Of a DNA stretch of 55,615 bases, positions 43,658 to 52,732 are shown in pieces (position 1 is the first letter of the stretch; each line of letters opens with the position of its first letter). A program made the translations under genes and the position numbers. The stretch comes from CAZPQN01 sp964588795 (GTDB lineage: Bacteria > Fidelibacterota > UBA2242): assembly GCA_964588795.1 (NCBI GenBank), contig CAZPQN010000014.1:1-55615 (forward strand). The letters run 5' to 3'. Under the pieces are notes generated by a model. The model searched no databases and was not told where the DNA came from. It saw nothing but the letters and a program-made list of their open reading frames with translations.

Positions 43658-44650
43658 GTGAATGTGTACATCAAATATCCAATCAGAGTAATCATCGCCG
43701 GGTGTCTGATGACCGTCAACCTGTTGACAGGAGCCGAGTTCCGCAAATCGGGTACGGCGGGTTTCGTGTTTCTGGAAATGCCGGTCACTGCGCGGAGCGT
43801 AGGGCTGGGGCAAACTGGTATCACCCTGCCCGATGCAAACGTCGAAGGCCTCTTCGTTAACCCGGCTCTGACGGCATTAGGTGAACGCTCCTATTACCTG
43901 CATTCGACCTATGCTCGCTGGTTCGTCGAAACTACGCACCAGGCGTTCGGCTTCATTCACCAGCATCCGGTACGGGGAGCCGTCGGTGTGCAAATGATTT
44001 TACTTAATTTCGGGGAGATGGAACAAACCCGCAACCTGACCCCGGCAGAAGCCGATAATTTGCGTCCCGGCGATAACAACACCTACTTTTCCGAAGGTCA
44101 ATTTTCCGCCGAGGCCTATGCTCTGGGATTGACCTATGCGCGGCGTCTGACTGATAAATTCGCCTGCGGGGCTAATCTAAAATTTATCCGCGAAACGGTC
44201 GCCACTCATCATGCAGAAAACATCGTCGCCGATTTGGGGTTCCTGTACCAAACCGGTTTCTCATCCTTGCGGGTAGGCGCTAATCTCCAGAATTTCGGAC
44301 TCGAAGCGGCGTACGCCAATGAAAAATTTAAGATGCCGCAGCGTTTAATTTTGGGTTTGTCGGGAGAGCTGTGGGGAACCAGAACCGCTCCCAACCATTT
44401 GACCTGGTTGATTGAGGCGGTGCATCCCAATGATGCGAACGAGCAGCTGCACTGCGGTTTAGAGGTCTTGGTTGCCAACCTGCTGTTTCTGCGGGGCGGA
44501 TACAAATTCGGATATGACTACGAAAAAGTCAGTTTTGGATTGGGCACACGCTTTCAGTTCAAGGAGCGGCGAATAGACTTTGATCTGGCCTATATGCGTC
44601 ATACCTATTTGGAAAATTCAGTACGTTACTCTTTGTCCATGGAATTATGA
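43658..44650 (+). CDS. PorV/PorQ family outer-membrane protein
   Basis: A 330-residue barrel protein with the family's start after the signal peptide: AGFVFLEMPVTARSVGLG, then GLFVNPAL and repeated beta-strands (VGVQMILLNFGEME, GANLKFIRETV). PorV is a FadL-like component of the type IX system that shuttles cargo to the surface; its placement directly after a T9SS-cargo gene fits. Other PorV-family members have no known role, so a receptor-accessory function is also possible. The start is GTG 43658 (GTG 43664 is an alternative). The stop overlaps the next ATG. Confidence 0.85.
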   Translation: MNVYIKYPIRVIIAGCLMTVNLLTGAEFRKSGTAGFVFLEMPVTARSVGLGQTGITLPDANVEGLFVNPALTALGERSYYLHSTYARWFVETTHQAFGFIHQHPVRGAVGVQMILLNFGEMEQTRNLTPAEADNLRPGDNNTYFSEGQFSAEAYALGLTYARRLTDKFACGANLKFIRETVATHHAENIVADLGFLYQTGFSSLRVGANLQNFGLEAAYANEKFKMPQRLILGLSGELWGTRTAPNHLTWLIEAVHPNDANEQLHCGLEVLVANLLFLRGGYKFGYDYEKVSFGLGTRFQFKERRIDFDLAYMRHTYLENSVRYSLSMEL

Positions 44651-45579
44651 GCAGAACCGTTCTGATATTGATGATAATCGTTTTTACGGGCGTAATCAAC
44701 ACCCTGGGGTCAGCTGTTCTGCCCGCGCAAGAAAATCCGTTGAAACTCAAACTGTTCTTTTCCGGTCAGACTCAAAATTCGCCCTATCGCGCTGAAAGTG
44801 CCTTCGGATACGGATATGGCGGGCAATTGAATCATCGGCTGACAAACCAGCTGGATTTTACTTTCCGAGTTGGTTATGATTACCTGTATTTGCACCAGGA
44901 TTCAGTTGTGCGCGAATGGCAATGGGCGTACTGGCGGGAGCGCTACGTTGATTGGTTGTTTTCGGGGTCTCTTTCGCCTGCGCAGATTGATTCTTTCAGC
45001 CTGGCGTTGGAATATGTCCGCTTCGACAGCGCCTTTATCGGGGTTTTCAATCCCTACCAGAATTTGGGAGAATTGCGTTTCAGCAGTGGGCTGGAGTTGG
45101 CTCATACCATTACGCCCAAACTGACTTTTTATGCAAGTTTGGCGCTGGGTGTTACCAGATATCAGCGGACGCTGAAGATGGTGGAGCACTGGACGAAAAC
45201 GTACCATTTCCAATGGGACAGTGTGAAGGTAGCCAATCAAAGCTATACCCCGGAAGAGCTCGAGAGGTTGCGACAATTCCGCAAATATTATGGTGCCGAT
45301 TCGACGGTTTATGAATTCGATTATGATTATAAAGCGCGGGTCACACATTTTGCACCGGCCAAGAAGGGATGGCGAATTTTTACCGAACCGATCATTGGAA
45401 TGCGCTGGAAGCTTTCATCGGCAATGGATCTGGATCTCGCCTATACCGGAGTATTTTATTTTAGTCGGAAAATCACCCGGCCATTGGAAAACCTGCTCGG
45501 TATCAAGTCGAGCGCGATGCAGTGGTTCCCATTGCAGTCCAAGAGTATGTTAACAGTCGGAGTTACCTTTAATTATTAG
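44647..45579 (+). CDS. Outer-membrane beta-barrel protein, unknown
   Basis: A 310-residue protein with a signal peptide (ending LPAQ) and a regular alternation of polar and aromatic residues (for example LDFTFRVGYDYLYLHQ, LTFYASLALGVTRYQ) and a C-terminal strand ending FNY, all features of an outer-membrane barrel. ATG 44647 overlaps the PorV-like stop (ATGA), implying coupled translation. Function unknown; it may be a channel or assembly partner for the adjacent surface proteins. Confidence 0.75.
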   Translation: MSRTVLILMIIVFTGVINTLGSAVLPAQENPLKLKLFFSGQTQNSPYRAESAFGYGYGGQLNHRLTNQLDFTFRVGYDYLYLHQDSVVREWQWAYWRERYVDWLFSGSLSPAQIDSFSLALEYVRFDSAFIGVFNPYQNLGELRFSSGLELAHTITPKLTFYASLALGVTRYQRTLKMVEHWTKTYHFQWDSVKVANQSYTPEELERLRQFRKYYGADSTVYEFDYDYKARVTHFAPAKKGWRIFTEPIIGMRWKLSSAMDLDLAYTGVFYFSRKITRPLENLLGIKSSAMQWFPLQSKSMLTVGVTFNY

Positions 45580-45592
45580 TCGAGGAGCGAGT

Positions 45593-46222
45593 TTGCGGAA
45601 AGTGATTGTCGTTTACGGTTGCCTGATCAGCGTTCTGCTGGGGCAGGAGGTCGGGGGGAAGGCCGTCGGAATCGGAGCCGCCTGGTCACGGCCAACCGGC
45701 AGTCTCGCCAACTGGTTTAAACCGACAGTCGACCTGAGCCTGACCTATGGCTTCCAGTATGACGATCGCTGGTTCGTGGAATATAGTCTGGAAGCGGCAC
45801 GCTTTGACCGCGAAAATCTGCATGGTTATGCGGCGGGAAAGGTGGAATTACTACTGGAACAGATCGGAGGCCTGGTCAGCGGCTACTATGGACCGCGCTG
45901 GTTTGGCCGCCTAAGACCGCACCTGATGATTGGCGGCGGACCGCATTACTGGAAAAGCATGCGCGGTGCCATCGCCCCTGATTCGGCGTTGGGGGTGCCG
46001 GCTATTCCCCGTCGGAAATTAGAAGAATGGAATTTGGCCTTGCGGGTCGGTGCCGGGTTAGAATGGCGCCTGTTTGCCGGAATGACCGCCGCTGGTGAAA
46101 TCAACTACCGCTTTTTGGTGGGTTCACTCTGGCCGACGATGCAGGAACACATTGAGCTGGAAGCCGTCAATGGTTTGCAAACTTTGAATTTTGCCTTGCA
46201 TCTGCATTATTATTGGCAGTAA
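45593..46222 (+). CDS. Outer-membrane beta-barrel protein, unknown
   Basis: A 209-residue exported protein with a short signal peptide (VYGCLISVLLGQ) and a porin-like beta pattern (WFVEYSLEAARF, LRPHLMIGGGPHYW, AAGEINYRFLVGS, LNFALHLHYYWQ). The C-terminus ends with an aromatic residue followed by Q, close to the outer-membrane signal. It starts with TTG 45593 preceded by GAGGAG. It sits between the larger barrel and the secreted propeller protein in the same operon. Function unknown. Confidence 0.72.
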   Translation: MRKVIVVYGCLISVLLGQEVGGKAVGIGAAWSRPTGSLANWFKPTVDLSLTYGFQYDDRWFVEYSLEAARFDRENLHGYAAGKVELLLEQIGGLVSGYYGPRWFGRLRPHLMIGGGPHYWKSMRGAIAPDSALGVPAIPRRKLEEWNLALRVGAGLEWRLFAGMTAAGEINYRFLVGSLWPTMQEHIELEAVNGLQTLNFALHLHYYWQ

Positions 46223-46241
46223 TACAATGGAGGAAATCGCG

Positions 46242-48218
46242 ATGAGAAAAATGCTTGTACTATGGGGAATCTGTGGCCTAATAGCGACAGCTGTCGCTGG
46301 ACCTTACAAATTGGTTTGGGCGAATTACGATTACATTAATCCGGGTAGTGATGTTACGCGCGGGTTGGCATACAACCGGACCACCGATCATCTTCTGATT
46401 GCGACCCGTAAGGATAAGCCACGCGTGGTAATTTTGGATCCGGAAGATGGGAACTACCTCGGAGTGCTGGATACCGCCGTTGCCTTCAGCGGAGGAACTT
46501 ATCCCCTCAATCTGGTGACGACCAATGATGTCGGAGTGGTCTATGTCTGTAATTTATGCGCGCCCCAGGCTACTCCCGGGGTCACGCTGAAAATCTACCG
46601 TTATGCGAATGAAGCCTCACCATTAGAATTGGTTTTCGATAATGCCCTTGATGGCGGGCGCTATGGGGATGCCTTTGCTGCCTACACCACTGGATCGCTG
46701 ACTTTCCTTTACATTTCAGGAATGGGCAATAATAAAATTGCTGTTTTGAGGGATGACGGCGGGTCAGCCTTGACACTGGAAGGATACATTAATCTGCCTC
46801 AGCCCGGAAATGCGCGTCACGGAATTTCACCAGTCGCAGAAAACGGTGGTCTGTGGATCAATGGCGCCGATACGGGATTGCCGCCGGCGCGTTGGATTGC
46901 GCTGGACGGTACGGTTTTAGCTACCGTTCCCGATACACTACTGTCGCCCGGTGGCAGTGCTACCGTCACGCACTGGTCGGTCAGAGATATCAATTTAGTG
47001 ACGACCACCAACGTCTTTACCTCCAATTCCATCCGCACAGTGCGCTATTTCGAGGACGAGCTGGGAACCGTATCATTCGGTTACTTCGGAGGCAATTCCG
47101 ACACGTTGCTTTTGGGTTATAACGGTACGACGCACAATAATAACATCAACGGGAGTTCCATTCTGCAATACGATGATACCCGTCACCGGATGTACGTGCT
47201 GTCCGGGGTGAATAGTATCGCGGCGGTGGATTTGGATGGCTTGCTGAAAGTGCGTACACCGCGTGACAGTGGTTTGCTGAAGGTACAGCTGGACGGCAAG
47301 GATAAGGAATACTGTGAATATGATTTTGTCGGGGTGAGCAACTGGCGTTATCTGAACCTGACCTGGGATCAGAATTTGGCTTGTTTTGGATTAAGGGGCT
47401 CAGCCCTCCTTGATAATACGGGCACGAACGAGTTGTATCTGGCCTTTGACCTCGATCCGGACGGGACAAACGGTACCGGCACACCGCCTACCGTCGCTGG
47501 TGGTATCCGCTCCCTGCCCTTTTTGGCGGATGTGGTGGTACAATTCGATTCCTATGACCAGAACGACTGGACGACCGGTAAGGTTTTCAAATGGAACGGA
47601 ACCAGTTGGGCAAGTACTGCCATTGACGGTTTTGACATCGGTTACGGCGCTATGGCGGTTATCGGAGAAGGCGCCGACAGCCTGATTACCGAGATCGGAG
47701 TGGCACGTAATTCGGCCGGATTAGGCGAGAATTTCACCAAACTCGGGATGTTGGTATACGTTGCGCAAAAGACTGCTGATGGCGCCGTACTATGTGCTTT
47801 TCCGGACGATAATCCGATTGGCAAAGGCGTCGCTTTCAATCGCTTCTATCAGGTGGACAGTCTGGGAAGCGGTATGTTTGCCGCCAATGGCAAATATGTC
47901 CGGGTCATGAGTGGCTACGTCGGAATTGCCGCTGAGCTCGAAACGCAACCGTTGACTTTTCATCTCGCGCAGAACTTTCCCAATCCGTTCAATCCGGTCA
48001 CCCAAATCCAGTATATTCTGCCCCGCCGAGCACGAGTGCGGCTGGAAATCCTCAACCTGCTCGGTCAGGTCGTGGCGCAACCGGAAAATACCTGGCGGGA
48101 AGCCGGTCATTATGCGGTAAACTTCGATGGTCATTTTCTGAACACTGGGATTTACTTATGCCGGCTCGTGGTTGATAATAAAACCGTCGCGACTCGCAAA
48201 ATGATTCTTTTAAAATAG
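46242..48218 (+). CDS. Secreted beta-propeller protein with T9SS-type sorting domain
   Basis: A 658-residue exported protein: signal peptide (ending ATAVAG), a propeller-like region with repeating strands (residues about 25-350, GLAYNRTTDHLLIAT, VVILDPEDGNYLGVLD), a second domain (about 360-560) with calcium-type DxDGTNGTG patterns (DLDPDGTNGTGTPP), and a C-terminal sorting domain (about 575-658) with LAQNFPNPFNPVTQIQYILP and GIYLCRLVVDNK. It matches the DUF4623-like surface proteins in general form. It probably binds a polymer on the cell surface. GGAGG lies directly before ATG 46242; ATG 46227 is less likely. Confidence 0.8.
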   Translation: MRKMLVLWGICGLIATAVAGPYKLVWANYDYINPGSDVTRGLAYNRTTDHLLIATRKDKPRVVILDPEDGNYLGVLDTAVAFSGGTYPLNLVTTNDVGVVYVCNLCAPQATPGVTLKIYRYANEASPLELVFDNALDGGRYGDAFAAYTTGSLTFLYISGMGNNKIAVLRDDGGSALTLEGYINLPQPGNARHGISPVAENGGLWINGADTGLPPARWIALDGTVLATVPDTLLSPGGSATVTHWSVRDINLVTTTNVFTSNSIRTVRYFEDELGTVSFGYFGGNSDTLLLGYNGTTHNNNINGSSILQYDDTRHRMYVLSGVNSIAAVDLDGLLKVRTPRDSGLLKVQLDGKDKEYCEYDFVGVSNWRYLNLTWDQNLACFGLRGSALLDNTGTNELYLAFDLDPDGTNGTGTPPTVAGGIRSLPFLADVVVQFDSYDQNDWTTGKVFKWNGTSWASTAIDGFDIGYGAMAVIGEGADSLITEIGVARNSAGLGENFTKLGMLVYVAQKTADGAVLCAFPDDNPIGKGVAFNRFYQVDSLGSGMFAANGKYVRVMSGYVGIAAELETQPLTFHLAQNFPNPFNPVTQIQYILPRRARVRLEILNLLGQVVAQPENTWREAGHYAVNFDGHFLNTGIYLCRLVVDNKTVATRKMILLK

Positions 48219-48249
48219 TGCTGATGTGCGTGGCTTTGTGGTTTGAGAA

Positions 48250-50133
48250 GTGAGTATAAGAGGTTTCTACCGATACAATTGGCTTAGTACAGTAATACTA
48301 CTGTTACTCAGTGTGCGATTTGCCGCATCGGCTGAACCGGAAGCCCGCGGAGTGTGGTTCGCCTGGGCTGGTGCCAATGTCCCCACCCGGGCGCAAATCG
48401 CATCCACAATGGACTTGTTAGCACGCTCAAACCTGAATGTGGTCTACGTGGATGTCTGGCGCTTCGGGTATCCGTACTATCGGAGTGCGGTTTTTCAGCA
48501 AATGACCGGACTAAGCTCCGATCCCCGCCTGGAAAGTGGCCGCGACATTTTAGCCGAGATGATCACCGAAGGTCATCGCAACGGGCTGGAAATCTATGCC
48601 TGGTTCGAAGCCGGATTTGCGGCGACATACAGCGACGGGAGTGTCAGTAATTTAGATGTTTACAATGCGCATCCGGATTGGTTTGCCCGCCAACAGAATG
48701 GTTCCCAGAATTTCACGGCGGATGGCGGCATTACCTATCGCTGGCTGACTCATACTTTGCCTGAAGCTCAGCAATTTCTGATTGCCTTATGCACCGAGGT
48801 GGCATGCAATTACGATGTAGATGGTATTGAACTTGACCGGGTGCGCTATCCGGAACTCGATTGCGGCTATGATGATTACACCAAAGCGTTGTATCGCGCT
48901 GAGAAGGGCAGCGATCCACCGATCAACATCTACGATCCCGGCTGGAAACAATGGCGCGGCGAGCAATTAGTGCCTTTCATGGCCCAACTCTATGATTCGA
49001 TCAAAGCCGTCAATCCCCACGTCATCGTCAGCAACGCGCCCCTGCCTTATACCTGGGGCTACGAAAATTTCTGCCAGGATTGGGCGCCCTGGATCAATCG
49101 GGGCCATTTGGATATCGTCAGCCCGCAACTCTATTACACATATCTGCCCTCGTTCCTTTTTGATCTCGATCGCCAGTTAGCAAAAGTTGATGATGACGCG
49201 AAGATCCACCCCGGCATCGCGATCGTCGCCAACGACCAAACCATTACGCCAGGCAACCTGATTACCGAGATCGAAACCATCCGCCAGCGTGGTCTGCAGG
49301 GGCATGTCATCTGGTATCACAATACTCTGCCACCCTTTTTAGATACCCTGAAAGCCACCGTATATCAGGAAACGGCGGCAGTTCCCGGACGCCCCGCCAC
49401 GTGGCGCCTGCCGGCGATTATTGTCAATGAAACAGATGCCGATTATATCGTAAAATCCGAAGGTTGGAAAGTCCAGTCTACGATTCCCGGTTACTCGGGT
49501 GCTAATTTCTATGCGGATACTGCGGGGTATAAATGGTTGGACTATTACGCCGATATTGCTTACGCCGGCTGGTACGAATTGTACATCTTTTCCATTAATC
49601 AGATTTATGCCACTACCCGCGCCCCTTATGTGGTATATCAGCAGGGCGGGAGCGATACGGTCTATGTCAATCAACATGCCAGATACGCCTGGCACAAGCT
49701 GGGCGACTATTATTTTCCAGAAGGGACGCGGCAAAAATTGGTGCAACTGTCCAATTATCAAATTGACGGACGCTATGTTTTCGCCGATGCGATTATGCTG
49801 TTAAATACTAACCGTCCCGAAAAATTCCTGTTGTCGACGAAACAGAAAAGAGCAGGTACTCATTCTCCACAGAATTTTGCCCTGAGACCAAATTTTCCCA
49901 ATCCATTCAATTCCCGAACATGCCTGAGTTTTGAGCTCAGTCGGGAGCAATACGTCGAGCTGAGCGTGCTGAATCTGCGCGGCCAGGTGATCAAATCGTT
50001 AGTCAGACAAGTCATGCCATCCGGACAGCACAGAGTACTCTTTAATGCAGATGGCTTGGCCAGCGGAATCTATTTGTACCGCCTGCAGGTCGGGGAAAAT
50101 ATATTAATGCGGAAGATGGTCTTGTTACGTTAA
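48250..50133 (+). CDS. Secreted GHL10 glycosidase with golvesin-like and T9SS-type domains
   Basis: A 627-residue exported protein. After the signal peptide (FAASAEPEA region) the GHL10 barrel spans about 30-375 (ARGVWFAWAGANVP, YAWFEAGFAAT, YDVDGIELDRVRYPELDCGY, VSPQLYYTY). The DGIELDRVRYP motif is complete, so this is the paralogue most likely to be catalytically normal. A golvesin-like domain (about 390-515, RYVFADAIMLL) and a sorting domain (LRPNFPNPFNSRTCLSFEL, GIYLYRLQVGEN) follow. The same three-part architecture occurs at 20105-22090. The start is GTG 48250. It is followed 25 bp later by the ROK regulator. Confidence 0.9.
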   Translation: MSIRGFYRYNWLSTVILLLLSVRFAASAEPEARGVWFAWAGANVPTRAQIASTMDLLARSNLNVVYVDVWRFGYPYYRSAVFQQMTGLSSDPRLESGRDILAEMITEGHRNGLEIYAWFEAGFAATYSDGSVSNLDVYNAHPDWFARQQNGSQNFTADGGITYRWLTHTLPEAQQFLIALCTEVACNYDVDGIELDRVRYPELDCGYDDYTKALYRAEKGSDPPINIYDPGWKQWRGEQLVPFMAQLYDSIKAVNPHVIVSNAPLPYTWGYENFCQDWAPWINRGHLDIVSPQLYYTYLPSFLFDLDRQLAKVDDDAKIHPGIAIVANDQTITPGNLITEIETIRQRGLQGHVIWYHNTLPPFLDTLKATVYQETAAVPGRPATWRLPAIIVNETDADYIVKSEGWKVQSTIPGYSGANFYADTAGYKWLDYYADIAYAGWYELYIFSINQIYATTRAPYVVYQQGGSDTVYVNQHARYAWHKLGDYYFPEGTRQKLVQLSNYQIDGRYVFADAIMLLNTNRPEKFLLSTKQKRAGTHSPQNFALRPNFPNPFNSRTCLSFELSREQYVELSVLNLRGQVIKSLVRQVMPSGQHRVLFNADGLASGIYLYRLQVGENILMRKMVLLR

Positions 50134-50158
50134 AATACATTTCAGGAGTCGTAGAAAA

Positions 50159-51406
50159 TTGGAACCACGCGTTAATGCTCAGTTCATGAAGGAACTCAAT
50201 GAGATTCGGATATTGAACCTGATCCGCAGTACCGGCCCCATTTCCCGCATTGAGATCGCCAACCGTACCAAAATTTCCAAAGTCGCCGTCTCGGAAATCG
50301 TCAGTCGGCTCGACCGGGCAGGCTTCATCCTCGAAATCGGAAAAGGATGTTCCACCGATCGTGGGGGTAAAAAGCCTACTCTGATTAAAATTAATCCGCA
50401 AAACGGTTATGTGATCGGAGTTGAGATCCGGCGGCAAATAGCGCGCGTCGCCTTAGCCAACCTCGAAGCGGAGATTATCGCCTCTGGATCGGTTACTTTT
50501 CCACCGTCCACGGGACGCGAACAGACTACCCGGCTAATATTCTGGGAGATCGACCAGCTGTTAGCTCAAAACCGCATCTCGCCGGGTAAGTTGGTCAGTA
50601 TCTGTCTGGGTGTGCCGGGTTTTATTGATTACCGGAAAGGTGAAATTATGTTTGCGGACACTCTGCAAGGCTGGGGCCAAAGCCCATTGGTCAGTTTATT
50701 TCAGAAGCGCTATAATGTGCCGGTGCTGATTGAAAACGATGTCAACGCCTCAGCTCTCGGTGAACATCTGTTGGGAGCTGGTCAGGGAATCAACGACCTG
50801 GTCTGCCTCTGGATTGGGGAAGGTGTCGGAGCGGGCATCATTGTCGGCGGCAACCTCATTCGTGGTCGGAATGGCAGTGCGGGTGAAATCGGCTACCTCG
50901 AAATCGGGCATAGTTTACGTGAGCGCGGCGCTCTACAGGAGCTTGATCGAGGACAGCGTTACATCGGTGATATTTTGAGTGAACAGAACCTGTTCGCCGC
51001 TTTGCGACGCAAACTCTCCGCCCTTCCGGTACCTCCGGAAAACCTGGAAAGCCTATCGCTGATCCAGATCTTAACCGACCTGCCTAAAACCTGTCAGCCC
51101 GCAGTTGACGAAATCCTGACCGAGTACGCTCTCCTGATCGCCACCCTCTGTCTGGAACTAATCAAGACCTTGAATCCGGATTTGCTCATTTTGACCGGCA
51201 AAGTGCCGGAGCAGGTTCCGCAGTTATTATCCAAAGTACGCACTGTGGTTCAAAAACACATGTCTGGTATTCCTGTTGAAGCCACGCCGATCGCAATTGG
51301 TAAATTGAAAGGTGAGGGATGCCTGAAAGGCACCCTGGCAATGGCCCTGCAAGTGGTCTTCGAGCCGCTGTTCAACGGACGCAATGTACGTCACCTGCGT
51401 ATCTGA
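50159..51406 (+). CDS. ROK family transcriptional regulator (NagC/XylR type)
   Basis: A 415-residue protein with an N-terminal winged helix (IRILNLIRSTGPISRIEIAN, SKVAVSEIVSRLDRAGF) and a ROK sugar-sensor domain. The ROK aspartate is kept in IENDVNASALGEHLLG, but the DxGxT ATP site is not, as in repressors, and the zinc motif CxCGxxGC after EIGH is missing (EIGHSLRERGALQELDRG). It is therefore a sensor and not a kinase, and atypical. TTG 50159 is preceded by CAGGAG. It ends the uptake operon and likely represses it until a sugar is bound. Confidence 0.9.
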   Translation: MEPRVNAQFMKELNEIRILNLIRSTGPISRIEIANRTKISKVAVSEIVSRLDRAGFILEIGKGCSTDRGGKKPTLIKINPQNGYVIGVEIRRQIARVALANLEAEIIASGSVTFPPSTGREQTTRLIFWEIDQLLAQNRISPGKLVSICLGVPGFIDYRKGEIMFADTLQGWGQSPLVSLFQKRYNVPVLIENDVNASALGEHLLGAGQGINDLVCLWIGEGVGAGIIVGGNLIRGRNGSAGEIGYLEIGHSLRERGALQELDRGQRYIGDILSEQNLFAALRRKLSALPVPPENLESLSLIQILTDLPKTCQPAVDEILTEYALLIATLCLELIKTLNPDLLILTGKVPEQVPQLLSKVRTVVQKHMSGIPVEATPIAIGKLKGEGCLKGTLAMALQVVFEPLFNGRNVRHLRI

Positions 51407-51481
51407 TCCGGCCCAACCTGCATTTGCGGTAGTGAATTTGACGCCTTAAATTTGGGCGGCTTAAAACTACGGGGATCTGAT

Positions 51482-52603
51482 ATGCGCAAAATTGCCGTCT
51501 CTCAGGTAGATACGTTTTTTGTCAATGGACTCTATCCGATTGAATTCCTGCTGTACTATCCGAAGAGAATAGATGCCGACGCTATCCGGAACGGGCTTAA
51601 GGAACTCGCTAAGCCATTCTGGCCGCTGTTCGGTAACTACAAAAATGGCTGGATTGAGTCTGCCGATTATCGCGAAGCAGACTGCCTAAGTGAAGAGACG
51701 CTCAATACAGAATTTGATACATCGGCACCGCATGCCAGCATTTTTACTCAATTCTCCGCCGCCAATCCGGCGGTTTTGCCCCGCCTTTTTTTCCTGAAAA
51801 TCATCCATCTGCGCAATGGTAGCCTGCTGGTTCCAAAGATGAATCATTTGGCAGGTGACGGTTATAGTTATTTTTTCTTTTTGACCTGTTTAGCGCGGTT
51901 TACACATAACAGGCACCAGCCGCTCAAACGCTTGACAGACCGCATCCTTTTTAGACCACGGCATCGCCGGACGGCGGTTAGCCGGTTCATGTTCACAGCT
52001 CAGCCACCGGTATCACCGTCCCCACCGGTTTTGCACGGAATGGAAATCATGCGTCTGCCACGTTACGAAATCCGCCAGCAAATTAAAGAGATCCAAAGCC
52101 AGACCGGACAGGCTGTCTCGACGAATGACCTGCTGTGCGCCTTGATTCTGCAGAAGCTGGTGGTAAAACAGGCGGGCAGTCCTCCGGAATTCCGATTGAC
52201 CATTCCCATTGACGTGCGCCGGATGGTGCGGGTTTACGGATCACGCTTTTTCGGTAATGCCCTCCAGTTTCAAGTCGTCAAATTCACGACGGCGGATTTA
52301 TCGGATGAAAGTACCACTGATATCGCCCGCACGATCCGCAAGGCCATGCCGCAGATTACTTTATCGAGTTATCGTCAATATTTGGCCGACATCGAACGGA
52401 TAATTGCCGAACAGAAATATGATCGGTTGCGTCCTTTCGACCCGGAAAGCGGTTGTCTGGTGACCAACTTAGCGCGTCTGCCGGTGCAGCAGCTCGATTT
52501 TGGCGGTGGGCAACCCGATTTAGCCGTGCCGTTGACTGTAGAGCAAAACTCCGCCGCTATTCTGAGCGACGCGGACAATTACCTGTTGCGGTTAGCCTAT
52601 TGA
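51482..52603 (+). CDS. BAHD/chloramphenicol-acetyltransferase-fold acyltransferase
   Basis: A 373-residue protein carrying the HxxxD(G) catalytic motif in KMNHLAGDGYSYFFFL (H122, D126), followed by LTIPIDVRRMVRVYGSRFFGNALQFQV-type strand in place of the plant DFGWG motif. This is the CoA-dependent acyltransferase superfamily (BAHD, CAT, NRPS condensation domains). The position of the histidine and the two-domain length fit the BAHD branch, known mainly from plants and fungi. The acceptor is unknown. ATG 51482 is preferred to an upstream in-frame start at 51452. It could acylate a secondary metabolite or polymer. Confidence 0.8.
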   Translation: MRKIAVSQVDTFFVNGLYPIEFLLYYPKRIDADAIRNGLKELAKPFWPLFGNYKNGWIESADYREADCLSEETLNTEFDTSAPHASIFTQFSAANPAVLPRLFFLKIIHLRNGSLLVPKMNHLAGDGYSYFFFLTCLARFTHNRHQPLKRLTDRILFRPRHRRTAVSRFMFTAQPPVSPSPPVLHGMEIMRLPRYEIRQQIKEIQSQTGQAVSTNDLLCALILQKLVVKQAGSPPEFRLTIPIDVRRMVRVYGSRFFGNALQFQVVKFTTADLSDESTTDIARTIRKAMPQITLSSYRQYLADIERIIAEQKYDRLRPFDPESGCLVTNLARLPVQQLDFGGGQPDLAVPLTVEQNSAAILSDADNYLLRLAY

Positions 52604-52732
52604 ATCAATCTGCTCCGATCGCGGTTTGTATTTATCAAACAAGGATTTTCCCGTTCATGTCCGGCGACCGAAATCCTTTGTTTTTATTCAAGAGAAACCT
52701 AATTTTACCGCCAGTAGTGAACGGATTGGGCG

